Positions 43,066-52,395 are shown, numbered from the stretch's first letter. The stretch is DNA of 64,000 nucleotides from UBA965 sp040396955 (GCA_040396955.1 JBBAWX010000005.1:1-64000), one strand, 5' to 3'. Notes: generated by a model from the sequence alone, not told the origin. Numbers and translations are program-made.

Positions 43066-43845
43066 ATGCAAGTTTTTTACTACAGTGGGCGCACCCACGT
43101 TGATTCTGTACCCGGCGCACCAGCAGTCCAGATGAATGGACTGGTGGTGCGTTACGACAAAGCACAAGGTGACGTGCTCAGTGATATTTCGCTTGAGCTC
43201 CCAGCAGGGTCACGCGTGGCTCTGATTGGGCACAACGGGGCCGGCAAAAGCACCCTCCTCAAGACGCTTGTTGGACTACAGGCATATCAGCAGGGGGATG
43301 TACGCATCTACGGGCGACCAGTCAGGGCATGTCATCATCGGGTAGCCTACCTGCCACAACGTGGGGAGATTGATTGGCAATTTCCGATTGCCTTGCGTGA
43401 ATTCATCATGACCGGCAGATATGTACATATGGGATGGTTACGCAGGGCGAGTGCCACTGATGTGGCCATGGTGGCACGAACAATGGCACAACTCCAACTC
43501 GACCATGTCGCAGATCGACTGATTAGTGATTTGTCGGGGGGGCAACAGCAACGAGCACTCCTCGCCCGCGCTATTGTGCAAGAGGCCCAGTTGCTCTTGC
43601 TCGATGAACCCTACAACAACATCGACCCCGAGACACGCCTGCTGATTGGCACCATGGTCAAAACGCTCCAGCATGAAGGGCGCACCACGATCATCGCCAC
43701 ACACGATGTGAGTCGACTCCAAGAAGAATATGAGTACGTGGTGTCGCTCAAACACGGGCATGTAGAGTATTGTGTGCCTGTGGCACATGTGCATTTGAGG
43801 AAAGAAGAGGGCGCAGATGGCACAACTCTGGCAATGGTTGATTGA
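43066..43845 (+). CDS. Metal ABC transporter ATPase
   Basis: A 259-aa ABC ATPase with Walker A GHNGAGKST, the Q-loop LPQRGEIDW, signature LSGGQQQR, Walker B LLLLDEP and H-loop in ATHDVS. It resembles ZnuC/MntA-type ATPases, including the YLPQRGEIDWQFP segment. I chose ATG 43066 because GAGAGG lies 9 nt upstream; ATG 43048 is the alternative. Its end overlaps the permease start by 29 nt. Confidence 0.93.
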   Translation: MQVFYYSGRTHVDSVPGAPAVQMNGLVVRYDKAQGDVLSDISLELPAGSRVALIGHNGAGKSTLLKTLVGLQAYQQGDVRIYGRPVRACHHRVAYLPQRGEIDWQFPIALREFIMTGRYVHMGWLRRASATDVAMVARTMAQLQLDHVADRLISDLSGGQQQRALLARAIVQEAQLLLLDEPYNNIDPETRLLIGTMVKTLQHEGRTTIIATHDVSRLQEEYEYVVSLKHGHVEYCVPVAHVHLRKEEGADGTTLAMVD

Positions 43846-44650
43846 GCCATTCCGCTACCAATTCATGCAAACCGGTCTACTCGCCGCAGTCCTTATTGCA
43901 ATTACTGCGGGAATTATCGGTAGTTATGTCGTGTTGCGTCGACTTGCGTTCATTGGCGATGCGTTGGCGCACACAGCGCTTCCGGGTGTCGTCGTAGCCT
44001 ATCTCAACGGATGGAGTCTGTTTGGAGGGGCACTAGCAGCTGGGGTACTAACAGCGCTCGGCATCGGCTGGATGGCGCGCAAGAGCACCATCCGCGAAGA
44101 TACCGCCATTGGCGTCATTTTTACGGCCATGTTCGCTTTTGGAATCGTGCTAATGAGTAGCATGCAGTCATTCCGCGATTTGAGTCATATTTTATTTGGC
44201 AACATCTTGGGGGTCCAAGGGAGTGAGCTTTGGCTGATTAGTATCGTCGCAGGGACGGTCATTCTCATCCTGACGCTGTTCCACAAAGAATTTGAGCTCA
44301 CTTCATTCGATGCCATCCACGCCGAGGTGATGGGCATCAACGCTGACCGACTCCGGAGCGTGTTATTGGTGCTCCTCGCATTTACGATTGTGACGGGCAT
44401 TCAAGTCGTAGGTGTGATTTTGACGAGCGCCTTACTCGTCACACCAGCAGCCGCAGCCTCGTTGCTCACCCGCAATCTGAAGTCGATGATGGCAGTATCG
44501 GCAATTATTGGAGCGATATCGGCGTTTATGGGTTTGCTCATTTCATTTCACTGGGGAGTTTCGAGCGGTGCGGTCATCGTCTTATTGTGCACCGGATTTT
44601 TTGCAATCGCCGTTGGCATTCAGCGCCTACAACAGCGAGGCCACGCATGA
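43817..44650 (+). CDS. Metal ABC transporter permease
   Basis: A 277-aa permease of the ABC-3 family (ZnuB/MntB) with about eight helices. GSYVVLRRLAFIGDALAHTALPGVV near the N-terminus and VGVILTSALLVTPAAAASLL in the second half are family signatures. It overlaps the ATPase gene by 29 nt and the next unknown gene by 4 nt, so all four genes of the operon are coupled. Confidence 0.93.
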   Translation: MAQLWQWLIEPFRYQFMQTGLLAAVLIAITAGIIGSYVVLRRLAFIGDALAHTALPGVVVAYLNGWSLFGGALAAGVLTALGIGWMARKSTIREDTAIGVIFTAMFAFGIVLMSSMQSFRDLSHILFGNILGVQGSELWLISIVAGTVILILTLFHKEFELTSFDAIHAEVMGINADRLRSVLLVLLAFTIVTGIQVVGVILTSALLVTPAAAASLLTRNLKSMMAVSAIIGAISAFMGLLISFHWGVSSGAVIVLLCTGFFAIAVGIQRLQQRGHA

Positions 44651-45342
44651 ACACTGGGCATGGGCGCATCGGCTGGCAACTGAGCAGTGATCAACTGCCA
44701 TTGCTCATCGACCGGCTCGCTGATGAGCCTATCGCCATTTGCCTCACCGACACTAGTCACACTGCGGTCGTTGATATGCCATGGAAAACATGGGCACGCA
44801 CCAGCAAGGCCTTTTTGCGGCGGTGCCAAGGCGACCTCTACCTGCTTGCCCCCACGTATGCCTTCCCAGCCACTACGCAACACGAACGCATTCGCGCCAT
44901 CATCGCCGAGCAACTGCAAAATGTCGTCACGACGGCGATTGCACTCGAAGCGCGGGGGATTATTTTGCCCATTGAGCAACTTCCAGAGGAGTTGGTCGCA
45001 CGCTACCATCACTACATCGACGCAGTCTGGCAATCGGCGCACGCGCACAATCTCCAGCTCCATGTTCGCGCAGAAGCGGGATGCGATGCGGTAGCGCTGA
45101 GTGCCCTCGTCGCGCAGTTGACGCCAGATGCGACCAGTCAACAACCGTACATGCACTATGCGCCATTTGATGCGACAGAGGTGTATGAATGTGCGGAGCC
45201 GACCATTTTTTGGTTGGATGCCGACGAAGATGCGAACGCCTTGCGCACTCAGATGACAGATATCCAGGCAGAAATTGCCAAACAAACTCGTGCCACGATC
45301 ACTGACACTGACCTGCCCGACGAACCAGAATCATCCGCATGA
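44647..45342 (+). CDS. Unknown protein coupled to the metal ABC operon
   Basis: A 231-aa soluble protein starting at ATG 44647, overlapping the permease stop (ATGA). I recognise no family. Its alternation of helices and short hydrophobic strands (LPLLIDRLADEPIAICLTD, DLYLLAPTYAFP, ALEARGIILPIEQL, LQLHVRAEAG) would suit an alpha/beta fold, possibly barrel-like. The tail is acidic and rich in Asp, Glu and Thr. Coupling to the transporter suggests a link with metal supply, which is inference. Confidence 0.6.
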   Translation: MNTGHGRIGWQLSSDQLPLLIDRLADEPIAICLTDTSHTAVVDMPWKTWARTSKAFLRRCQGDLYLLAPTYAFPATTQHERIRAIIAEQLQNVVTTAIALEARGIILPIEQLPEELVARYHHYIDAVWQSAHAHNLQLHVRAEAGCDAVALSALVAQLTPDATSQQPYMHYAPFDATEVYECAEPTIFWLDADEDANALRTQMTDIQAEIAKQTRATITDTDLPDEPESSA

Positions 45343-45768
45343 TGGCGGATCATCGTCGACCTCGAGGTCACGGAGTTCGACAGTGACGCGCACGCCTTCG
45401 ATGTGCAGTGCGAGTGGGGCCATCAGGTTATAGTCCATGGTCCGTCGCCACAATTCGGTGTATTGGGCGTGAAGTCCAGCGTATTCTGTACGGCGTTGCA
45501 ATCGGCTCAACCTGGCCCAGCGCTCACGGAGTGCATCGCGTCGTTGCGTCAGCACATCGCGATCATGGAGCAGTTGTTGACGCTCCATGATGAAGGGTGG
45601 CGTAAAGCCGTTGCTTTTCAGGACATGGTAACCGAGACGATCGGATTCGGGGACGTTGGTGTCGTCACCGAGATCGAGGTGGCGCTCAGCTTTGTTGTGT
45701 GGATTGTAGATGCCACGCTTTTGTGCTTCTTCAAGGAGCTGGTCGATGAGTGATTTACGTTGTGACAT
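45331..45768 (-). CDS. DUF1992 (DnaJ C28-like) protein
   Basis: A 145-aa protein. The N-terminal IDQLLEEAQKRGIYNPHNKAERHLDL matches the DUF1992/DnaJ homologue C28 family, and the rest is a charged helical region (LTQRRDALRERWARLSRLQRR). Function is unknown to me. ATG 45768 has GGGAGAG upstream; the frame is open to 45819. It converges on the unknown gene above with a 12-bp overlap. Confidence 0.75.
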   Translation of the reverse strand: MSQRKSLIDQLLEEAQKRGIYNPHNKAERHLDLGDDTNVPESDRLGYHVLKSNGFTPPFIMERQQLLHDRDVLTQRRDALRERWARLSRLQRRTEYAGLHAQYTELWRRTMDYNLMAPLALHIEGVRVTVELRDLEVDDDPPSCG

Positions 45769-45853
45769 GGCGGTGCTCTCCCACGATACACATGAATCGC
45801 TCTCACATGAAGAATTCATGCAGACTTCAGATGCGTATCTCGTCGTTCTCCAT

Positions 45854-45869
45854 TATAATCGTGTATAAT
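45854..45869 (+). promoter_or_regulatory. Two TATAAT boxes upstream of the LCP gene
   Basis: TATAAT at 45854-45859 and again at 45864-45869, ten bases apart, about 40 nt before the GTG start. No clear -35 is seen. Confidence 0.4.
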
Positions 45870-45903
45870 CAGCGTAGCATTAAGCAAGACTTGGAACGAT
45901 TCC

Positions 45904-47376
45904 GTGCAAAAACCACCACGACGTCGTCACATGCGGCCAGGCAAGTTGTTGCGCAGGCCCACAAAACCCCTGTTGCCAATCAGCACTCCGACCCACATTG
46001 CGGCCCAACGTGTATTTAGTTCTGCCAACACCTGGCGTACCTACGTGATTATCGTCGTCGCAATCCTCCTCATCGGTGGTGCGGGTTCAGCACTGCTATT
46101 GATGCGCCGCACCAATGCGGCCTTGGCGAGTATCCAACAGGTCGACCCACGAGCAAACCTCCCTGCGGAAGCGGGCGGGGGCGACCAAGTGGTGCCCGCC
46201 GACAATGCGGCGTTTGAGCCAGCAACGCTCAAAGAGCCGTTCACGGTGCTCCTCATCGGCGTCGATAAACGGGAAGAGGCCATCGACGAGGGAGTACGCA
46301 GTGACACGTTGATTTTGGTGCGAGTCGACCCGTTGCAAGACTGGGCCACCATGCTCTCCATCCCGCGTGATTCCGTGGTGCCACTTCCTGACGGGAGCTA
46401 CGGCAAGGTCAACCGTGCCTTCAGCTATGGCTACTACAATGCGGAGGCCCTCTACGGCAGTGGTACCGATGCCGATGCCGGTGGTGGGGCGGCCGCGGCC
46501 GAAACGCTTGAGCGCTTTCTCGATATTCAGATTGACTACATTGCCCAAGTTGATTTTTATGGTTTTGAAAACGTGGTCGATAGCATCGGTGGCATATTGA
46601 TCGACGTGCAACAGGCACTCGTCGACCCTGAATACCCGACCGAGAACCACGGAGTCGAGCGGATTTATATCGCACCTGGGATACAGCTCATGGATGGGCA
46701 TACTGCGTTGGTCTATGCACGGTCGCGTCATTCATCCAACGATTTTGATCGGAGCAAACGTCAACAAGCCGTCTTGAAAGCGTTGCTCCAGCAGGTGCGT
46801 AGCCGCGGCATCCTGGCCAACGTGTCGTTGTTACCAGAATGGATGGGCGTGCTTGAGCAAAATGTCCGCACCACCCTACCGCTGAGCGATTTGAGTACGG
46901 TGAGTGACCTCGCTGGAATTGCCAGCAAACTCGAAAGCGACCGTATCGCCCAGTACTCAATTAATCCACTTGATGTGCAGGTAGACAATGTGATTACTTC
47001 GGATATCTACTGGAATCCGGCAGATGTGGCCACACTCGTCAAACGTTGGAGTAATGGCTCCGGGGTGCCTGGGGTGGTCACTGTGCAGGTGCTCAACGGC
47101 ACGGGCATTGGCGGTCTCGCCAGCCAAATCGGCCAACATTTAAGTCGTACGGGCTTCTTGGTGCTTGATCCGGGCGATAGTGTGGCCACCAGTAGCACCA
47201 CGCTGTACGACAGTGGCGACCACCGTGACATCCGCGAAAAGCTCGTAGCCGAGCTCGGATTGGCGGCCGACCAAGTGCAAATCAACACGGCCGTGCAGGG
47301 TGGCGATCGTGATGCAAAACTGATATTGGTGATTGGCGCCGATTATCAAACAAGCTGGACAGGGGCGAACCAATGA
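45904..47376 (+). CDS. LytR-CpsA-Psr (LCP) family protein
   Basis: A 490-aa membrane-anchored LCP protein. It has a basic N-terminal tail, one membrane helix (about residues 47-67) and an extracellular LCP domain with LLIGVDKRE, RSDTLILVRVDP, LSIPRDSVVPLP, KVNRAFSYG and LVYARSRHSSNDFDRSKRQQ. The conserved Arg and Asp residues for pyrophosphate binding are present. The C-terminal domain (about 390-490, VQVLNGTGIGGLA) is LytR_C. LCP enzymes attach glycopolymers to cell-wall or surface acceptors. The start is GTG 45904. The following SUFU gene overlaps by 4 bases. Confidence 0.92.
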   Translation: MQKPPRRRHMRPGKLLRRPTKPLLPISTPTHIAAQRVFSSANTWRTYVIIVVAILLIGGAGSALLLMRRTNAALASIQQVDPRANLPAEAGGGDQVVPADNAAFEPATLKEPFTVLLIGVDKREEAIDEGVRSDTLILVRVDPLQDWATMLSIPRDSVVPLPDGSYGKVNRAFSYGYYNAEALYGSGTDADAGGGAAAAETLERFLDIQIDYIAQVDFYGFENVVDSIGGILIDVQQALVDPEYPTENHGVERIYIAPGIQLMDGHTALVYARSRHSSNDFDRSKRQQAVLKALLQQVRSRGILANVSLLPEWMGVLEQNVRTTLPLSDLSTVSDLAGIASKLESDRIAQYSINPLDVQVDNVITSDIYWNPADVATLVKRWSNGSGVPGVVTVQVLNGTGIGGLASQIGQHLSRTGFLVLDPGDSVATSSTTLYDSGDHRDIREKLVAELGLAADQVQINTAVQGGDRDAKLILVIGADYQTSWTGANQ

Positions 47377-48050
47377 CAAGTATTGACCCATACCGCACCG
47401 CCCTCTATCACGATTGGCAACACCACGCAGACCCGAGCCTACTGGCCTATGAACGTTTGCTCCAGTGGAAAGGTGTGCCCACCTACCGCTTTGGAGCACG
47501 TCCAAAACAGGGTGCCGATGGGCTCCACACCAAGATTTCACCGCATTTCTCCATCTGCGTCTATGAGAGCAATCCACTCTTTCAGGTGTTTTGTACGGTG
47601 GGAGCGGCGCGGACAGCACTCCCCAATAGCACGTTCACGAGCCGTGATCCACGGGGCATCCGCCATGAATACCTGATGCACGGGAGTGCCAAAGATGCCG
47701 AAGTCATCTGCGAGATTTTGCTGATGATGGCCGAGCATCCGTTTATACACAACATCGACATTGGCCCTGGATACGTGCTCCCCATCGGCGAGCCAATTGT
47801 GGCAGATTCTGTGCTGGAGTACCTGTACCTGACATATCCATTTCTTGACGATGCACACATCTATGATCCCAATCCAGCTGGTGAAATCAATCACCCGCAG
47901 GCATACATTCAAACGCTGTGGATTGTTCCAATCAGTGCTGCTGAACGCACGCTGTTGCGCCGTGTGGGTGTTGAAGAGTTCGAGGCATTTCTACATACCC
48001 AACACAGTGAGCGCTACGATGCTGATTTCCAGCGTGCTAGTATGATTTAG
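47373..48050 (+). CDS. Suppressor-of-fused (SUFU) domain protein
   Basis: A 225-aa protein. The C-terminal half, with LPIGEPIVADSVLEYLYLTYP, TLWIVPISAAERTLLRRVGVEEFEAFL and the earlier FCTVGAA, matches the bacterial SUFU family. In bacteria such proteins often serve as immunity proteins against polymorphic toxins, but no toxin gene is nearby. Its ATG overlaps the LCP stop, so it is coupled to an envelope gene. Confidence 0.75.
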   Translation: MTSIDPYRTALYHDWQHHADPSLLAYERLLQWKGVPTYRFGARPKQGADGLHTKISPHFSICVYESNPLFQVFCTVGAARTALPNSTFTSRDPRGIRHEYLMHGSAKDAEVICEILLMMAEHPFIHNIDIGPGYVLPIGEPIVADSVLEYLYLTYPFLDDAHIYDPNPAGEINHPQAYIQTLWIVPISAAERTLLRRVGVEEFEAFLHTQHSERYDADFQRASMI

Positions 48051-48060
48051 GTAACATGGT

Positions 48061-48828
48061 ATGCACGAATACACGGAAATTGCGCATCTATATGCGCAGG
48101 ATTTTGCTGATGTGGACGAAGATATTGCCTTTTATCGCTCTTTGGCTCGCCATCTCGGCGGTTCCGTCCTCGAGTTGATGTGTGGCACGGGCAGGGTGTG
48201 TGTGCCGCTTGCCCAAGCCGGATGTACGACGGTTGGCGTTGATGCGTCCGAAGCGATGTTGGCGATTGCACAACGGTCGCTGGCGGCCAACCCCCACATT
48301 CCACTGACACTGCACCATGGCGATGTGCGACACTGGCAGAGCGAGCAACGCTTTCGACTTGCGATTATTGCGCTAAACTCGTTCATGCACTTTACGAATA
48401 TCACAGAGCAGATGGCCACACTCCAAAATGTGCATGGACTGCTCAGTGATCAAGGCACGCTGGTCATTGACGTGTTTCACCCCGACATGCGAAGTCTGCC
48501 ACACTACCAAGGCGACATGGTGCTTGACAAACAATTCACCATGCCTGATGGGCGCCATGTACAAAAATTTGTGTCGCAGTGGAGCAACGTGATGGCACAA
48601 ATCATCCAGGTTGTGTTCATGTACGATGTCATTGACGCATCACGACAGGTACAACGATTTTCGGCGACATTTGCCATGCGCTATTTTTGGCGCTTCGAAA
48701 TTGAGCATCTATTGGCACGCTGTGGCTTCGTGGTACAAGAAATCTACGGCGGCTACGACCTTGAACCGTTCGATGAAGCAAGCACACAGATGATTGTTGT
48801 CGCCACTAAGCACAACCAGCGCACCTAG
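48061..48828 (+). CDS. Class I SAM-dependent methyltransferase
   Basis: A 255-aa Rossmann-fold methyltransferase. Motif I is SVLELMCGTGRVCVPLAQAG (about residues 35-54), then VGVDASEAML (motif II), LHHGDVRHW and IIALNSFMHF (motifs III-IV). The substrate is unknown. It starts 10 nt after the SUFU gene and is probably cotranscribed. Confidence 0.88.
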   Translation: MHEYTEIAHLYAQDFADVDEDIAFYRSLARHLGGSVLELMCGTGRVCVPLAQAGCTTVGVDASEAMLAIAQRSLAANPHIPLTLHHGDVRHWQSEQRFRLAIIALNSFMHFTNITEQMATLQNVHGLLSDQGTLVIDVFHPDMRSLPHYQGDMVLDKQFTMPDGRHVQKFVSQWSNVMAQIIQVVFMYDVIDASRQVQRFSATFAMRYFWRFEIEHLLARCGFVVQEIYGGYDLEPFDEASTQMIVVATKHNQRT

Positions 48829-48907
48829 AAACCAGCCCTCATGCACAATGCCACAATGGTATAATGACCAAAGTATGCCATTTCTTGGCTTGTGACATGA
48901 GGATGCT

Positions 48908-50674
48908 ATGTATCGTACGCACACATGTGGTGAACTTCGTGCTCACCATGCTGGTCAACAGGTAACGGTGGCAGGTTGGGTGCACCGTCGTCGTGACCAT
49001 GGACCGTTGATTTTTGTTGATTTACGTGACCGTTACGGCATCACGCAGGTAGTCTGCGATGCCGCCGACGATCAAGCGATTCACGCGATTGCCAGCGACG
49101 TCCGGAGCGAATACGTGCTCCAAATTACGGGCACAGTGCGACAACGCCCAAGCGAAGCAGTCAACAGCGAAATCGGCACCGGCGAAATTGAGCTTGTTGC
49201 CACCAACATGGTTGTCTTGAACGCCGCCAAACAGACCCCGTTGCTCATCAACCGTGACGGCAACGAAGAAGAGCCGTTGCGCCTCAAGTACCGCTATCTC
49301 GACCTGCGCCGGCCACGCATGCAACGCAACTTGTACTTGCGCCACCGGTTCGTCAAGTTCATCCGCGATTTCCTCGACAACGAGAACTTCGTCGAAATCG
49401 AGACACCAATTCTCACCAAATCGACCCCCGAAGGAGCCCGTGACTACTTGGTACCGAGCCGCGTACATGAGGGGGAATTCTTTGCGCTACCCCAATCACC
49501 ACAGCAGATGAAGCAACTCTTGATGGTGGCCGGTTATGACCGCTACTTCCAGATTGCACGTTGCTTCCGTGACGAAGACCTGCGCGCTGACCGGCAACCA
49601 GAATTCACGCAGCTCGACATGGAGATGGCGTTTGTGGACATGGACGACGTGCTTGACGTGATCGAGCGCCTCTTTACGCAGATGGTACCGGCCGTAGTCC
49701 CGCACAAAACTCTCAAGCACACGCCGTTTTTGCGGATGTCGTATGACGACGCCCTTGAACGCTATGGCTCTGACAAGCCAGACCTACGCTACGGGATGGA
49801 GCTCATCAATTTGAGCGGCATCGTGGCCAATTCTGCGTTCCAAGTGTTGAGTGGTGCAGTGGCCAGTGGCGGCATCGTCAAAGGCATCTGTGTGCCCGGG
49901 GTCTCCACGTATTCTCGCAAGCAGATCGACGAAGTCATCGACATCGCTCGCCAAAACGGCGCCAAAGGCCTCTTGTGGGCAGCGTTGCCAGCCGACGGCG
50001 GTGAAATCCGTTCGTCGTTTGCCAAACAAGTCAGCGCCGAAGAGCTCCAGTCCATCTTGACGGCCATGGGGGCGAACGCCGGCGATACGGTCTTCATTGT
50101 GGCCGACAGTGCCAAGGTCGTAGCCGCAGTCCTCGACAAACTACGCCGTGAATTCGCACAACGCCTCAACATGGTCGACCCCGATGTCTTGGCGTTCGCC
50201 TGGATTATCGATTTCCCACTTGTTGAATGGAACGCCGACGAAAAGCGTTGGGATGCGGCACATCACCCATTCACTGCGCCACTCGACCGCGACGTACCGT
50301 TGATGGATAGTGATCCTGGGCGAGTGCGCGCCAAGGCCTACGACCTTGTCCTCAACGGTTACGAAGTAGCCAGCGGCTCTATCCGCATTCATCAGCGTGA
50401 GGTACAACAAAAACTCTTCGACTTGCTCGGAATTAGCCGCGAAGTGTCGTTGGCACAGTTCGGGCACATGTTGGAGGCCTTCGAGTTCGGCGCACCACCC
50501 CATGGTGGCATCGCACCGGGCATCGACCGTATCGCCATGATTCTTGCCAACGAAGAGACCATTCGCGAAGTGGTAGCCTTCCCCAAGACACAACAAGCCC
50601 AAGATTTGATGATGGGCGCCCCCTCGCCAGTCGATGAGCGCCAGCTCCGCGACCTCCATATCAAATTGCGGTAA
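48908..50674 (+). CDS. aspS: Aspartyl-tRNA synthetase
   Basis: A 588-aa bacterial-type AspRS. It has an N-terminal anticodon-binding OB fold (residues 1-110), class II motif 1 region ENFVEIETPILTKSTPEGARDYLVP, motif 2 FRDEDLRADRQPEFTQLDMEM, a GAD insertion (about 300-415), and motif 3 GIAPGIDRIAMIL. Residue 31 is His (RRRDHGP), which in Pseudomonas AspRS marks enzymes that also charge tRNA-Asn. A non-discriminating enzyme is therefore possible. TATAAT at 48860-48865 may be its -10. No T-box was found. Confidence 0.97.
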   Translation: MYRTHTCGELRAHHAGQQVTVAGWVHRRRDHGPLIFVDLRDRYGITQVVCDAADDQAIHAIASDVRSEYVLQITGTVRQRPSEAVNSEIGTGEIELVATNMVVLNAAKQTPLLINRDGNEEEPLRLKYRYLDLRRPRMQRNLYLRHRFVKFIRDFLDNENFVEIETPILTKSTPEGARDYLVPSRVHEGEFFALPQSPQQMKQLLMVAGYDRYFQIARCFRDEDLRADRQPEFTQLDMEMAFVDMDDVLDVIERLFTQMVPAVVPHKTLKHTPFLRMSYDDALERYGSDKPDLRYGMELINLSGIVANSAFQVLSGAVASGGIVKGICVPGVSTYSRKQIDEVIDIARQNGAKGLLWAALPADGGEIRSSFAKQVSAEELQSILTAMGANAGDTVFIVADSAKVVAAVLDKLRREFAQRLNMVDPDVLAFAWIIDFPLVEWNADEKRWDAAHHPFTAPLDRDVPLMDSDPGRVRAKAYDLVLNGYEVASGSIRIHQREVQQKLFDLLGISREVSLAQFGHMLEAFEFGAPPHGGIAPGIDRIAMILANEETIREVVAFPKTQQAQDLMMGAPSPVDERQLRDLHIKLR

Positions 50675-50682
50675 CGCATCGG

Positions 50683-50714
50683 TTCCCCACGGAGCAAACA
50701 GCCTCCGTGGGGAA
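50683..50714 (+). terminator. Hairpin between aspS and the cobalamin adenosyltransferase gene
   Basis: A perfect 12-bp stem (50683-50694 with 50703-50714, loop of 8 nt). No T-tract follows (TCTAGAAA), so it may be a weak terminator or an RNA-processing or stability element. Confidence 0.5.
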
Positions 50715-50735
50715 TCTAGAAACACACATGAATCG

Positions 50736-51302
50736 ATGAAAATTTATACCAAAACTGGCGACGAAGGTGAGACCGGCCTGTGGGGCGGGTTGCGCGTCGC
50801 CAAAGACACCATCCGCGTGCACGCCTACGGCACCGTCGATGAGTGCAACGCGGCTGTGGGAGTCGCCCGTGCCCAACACTTGGCAGCACCGCTCGATGCG
50901 ATGCTGGAGACAATCCAAAACCAACTCTTCGTGGTTGGTGCCGACTTAGCGACACCCGGCACCGCTGACAACATCCCGCGTATCGGCCAGCACGATGTGC
51001 AGACCATTGAAACCGCCATTGATGAACTCGAAGGCACACTCCCAGCCCTCACACAATTCATCTTGCCGGGCGGAAGCATGGCGGCGGCTCAACTCCACAT
51101 GGCACGCACCATTTGTCGCCGTGCTGAGCGCTACGTGGTCACCCTGGCGCGTGAAGAAGCGTGCAACCCGATTATCAGTGTCTACTTGAACCGCCTGTCA
51201 GACTTCTTGTTTGTGATTGCCCGGGCCGCAAATCATTCGGTGCAGGTGGCCGATGTCCCATGGCAAAGCCCACGTCTCCGCGCCCAACAATCCCCGGAGT
51301 AA
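50736..51302 (+). CDS. ATP:cob(I)alamin adenosyltransferase, PduO type
   Basis: A 188-aa enzyme that makes adenosylcobalamin. The ATP loop is YTKTGDEGETGLWGG (residues 4-18), VDECNAAVGVARA carries the intersubunit salt-bridge Glu, and the C-terminal CRRAERYVVTL and YLNRLSDFLFVIAR are conserved. The length is usual. ATG 50736 lacks a clear ribosome site. It follows aspS after a hairpin. Confidence 0.94.
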   Translation: MKIYTKTGDEGETGLWGGLRVAKDTIRVHAYGTVDECNAAVGVARAQHLAAPLDAMLETIQNQLFVVGADLATPGTADNIPRIGQHDVQTIETAIDELEGTLPALTQFILPGGSMAAAQLHMARTICRRAERYVVTLAREEACNPIISVYLNRLSDFLFVIARAANHSVQVADVPWQSPRLRAQQSPE

Positions 51303-51523
51303 CGTGCCTCCCCCTGTGCAGATGCGCAGCAAGAGCTCCCTGCGGCGTTTTCGCCAAGGTGATGTGCAACCGAACGATCCGAGATTGGGCGTCGACGTGA
51401 GGGCAGATAAACGCAAGAATTGCAACGAAACACACGAAGGTTCTTTGCTAGAATCATCATACGTGCACCAATGGTCACCATGCCGTACCACCACGGCACG
51501 TGACCTCGAACGGAAAGAGTGAG

Positions 51524-52318
51524 ATGATTACCGTCAGTGCTTTGACCATCTATCCGATAAAAGGGTGCCGTGGAATTGCCCTCGAGCATGCTGAAATCCA
51601 AGATATTGGCCTCAAGGATGATCGGCGCTTCATGGTCATCGATGCCGATCAACGCTTCGTGTCGCAACGTGAGGTGCCACGCATGGCGCTCATTACGGTG
51701 GCGGCCCACCCCCTTGGGTGGACGTTGAGTGCCCCGGGCATGGAAACGGTGTCGTTCACACCCACACAGAGCGGAGCACCGCAAGCGGCCACCATTTGGC
51801 GCGACACAGCAACTGTGGTAACCCAAGGGCATCATGTTGCCGATTGGTTGAGCACATTCCTAGGCGCACCACTGCAGCTTGTGGCCATGCACCCCGGCTA
51901 CCGCCGCCCGGTGAGTAGCACCTACGCCAAGAGCCCTGATGATGCGGTTAGCTTTGCCGACGGGTATGCCAGCCTCATCGCCAACCAAGCATCACTCGAC
52001 GAACTCAATCAACGTCTCAGCACACCGATTAACATGGATCGTTTTCGCCCCAACATCGTGGTGAGCGGTGCAGAAGCATGGGCCGAAGATGATTGGCACG
52101 CGCTACACATCGGCGATACGTTGTCGTACGCGGTCAAACCGTGTGCCCGCTGTGTGGTCACCACCACCGACCAGGCCACCGCAACACGAGGCCAAGAACC
52201 GTTGCGCACGCTTGCATCCTATCGCACGCGTGAATTGGGGGTTATTTTTGGGCAAAACCTCATCCACACTCGCACTGGTACCATTCGTGTGGGTGATGTG
52301 GTCCGATTCGGCCCATAA
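51524..52318 (+). CDS. MOSC domain protein (YcbX/mARC-like)
   Basis: A 264-aa protein. The N-terminal MOSC_N beta barrel has YPIKGCRGIALEHAEIQDIGLKDDRRFMV, and the C-terminal MOSC domain has RFRPNIVVSGAEAWAEDDW and the molybdenum-ligand-type Cys in VKPCARCVVTT, followed by RVGDVVRFGP. Such proteins reduce N-hydroxylated compounds. There is no C-terminal 2Fe-2S ferredoxin domain as in YcbX. The 220 nt upstream (51303-51523) contain nothing I can assign. Confidence 0.88.
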   Translation: MITVSALTIYPIKGCRGIALEHAEIQDIGLKDDRRFMVIDADQRFVSQREVPRMALITVAAHPLGWTLSAPGMETVSFTPTQSGAPQAATIWRDTATVVTQGHHVADWLSTFLGAPLQLVAMHPGYRRPVSSTYAKSPDDAVSFADGYASLIANQASLDELNQRLSTPINMDRFRPNIVVSGAEAWAEDDWHALHIGDTLSYAVKPCARCVVTTTDQATATRGQEPLRTLASYRTRELGVIFGQNLIHTRTGTIRVGDVVRFGP

Positions 52319-52323
52319 ATACG

Positions 52324-52391
52324 ACCTGCATCCCTGTAACATCTCCCGCCGCACCCTGTATCGTGGTAACAGCACGACACCGGGTGCAGGT
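52324..52391. terminator. Possible long-loop terminator between convergent genes
   Basis: ACCTGCATCC (52324-52333) can pair with GGGTGCAGGT (52382-52391), and TGTTTTA follows. The loop of 48 nt makes this weak. It is the only candidate between the MOSC gene and the convergent membrane-protein gene. Confidence 0.3.
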
Positions 52392-52395
52392 TGTT

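Noticed and set aside
48829..48907. A T-box leader upstream of aspS
   Set aside because: No T-box sequence, specifier stem or terminator is seen in the 79-nt space.
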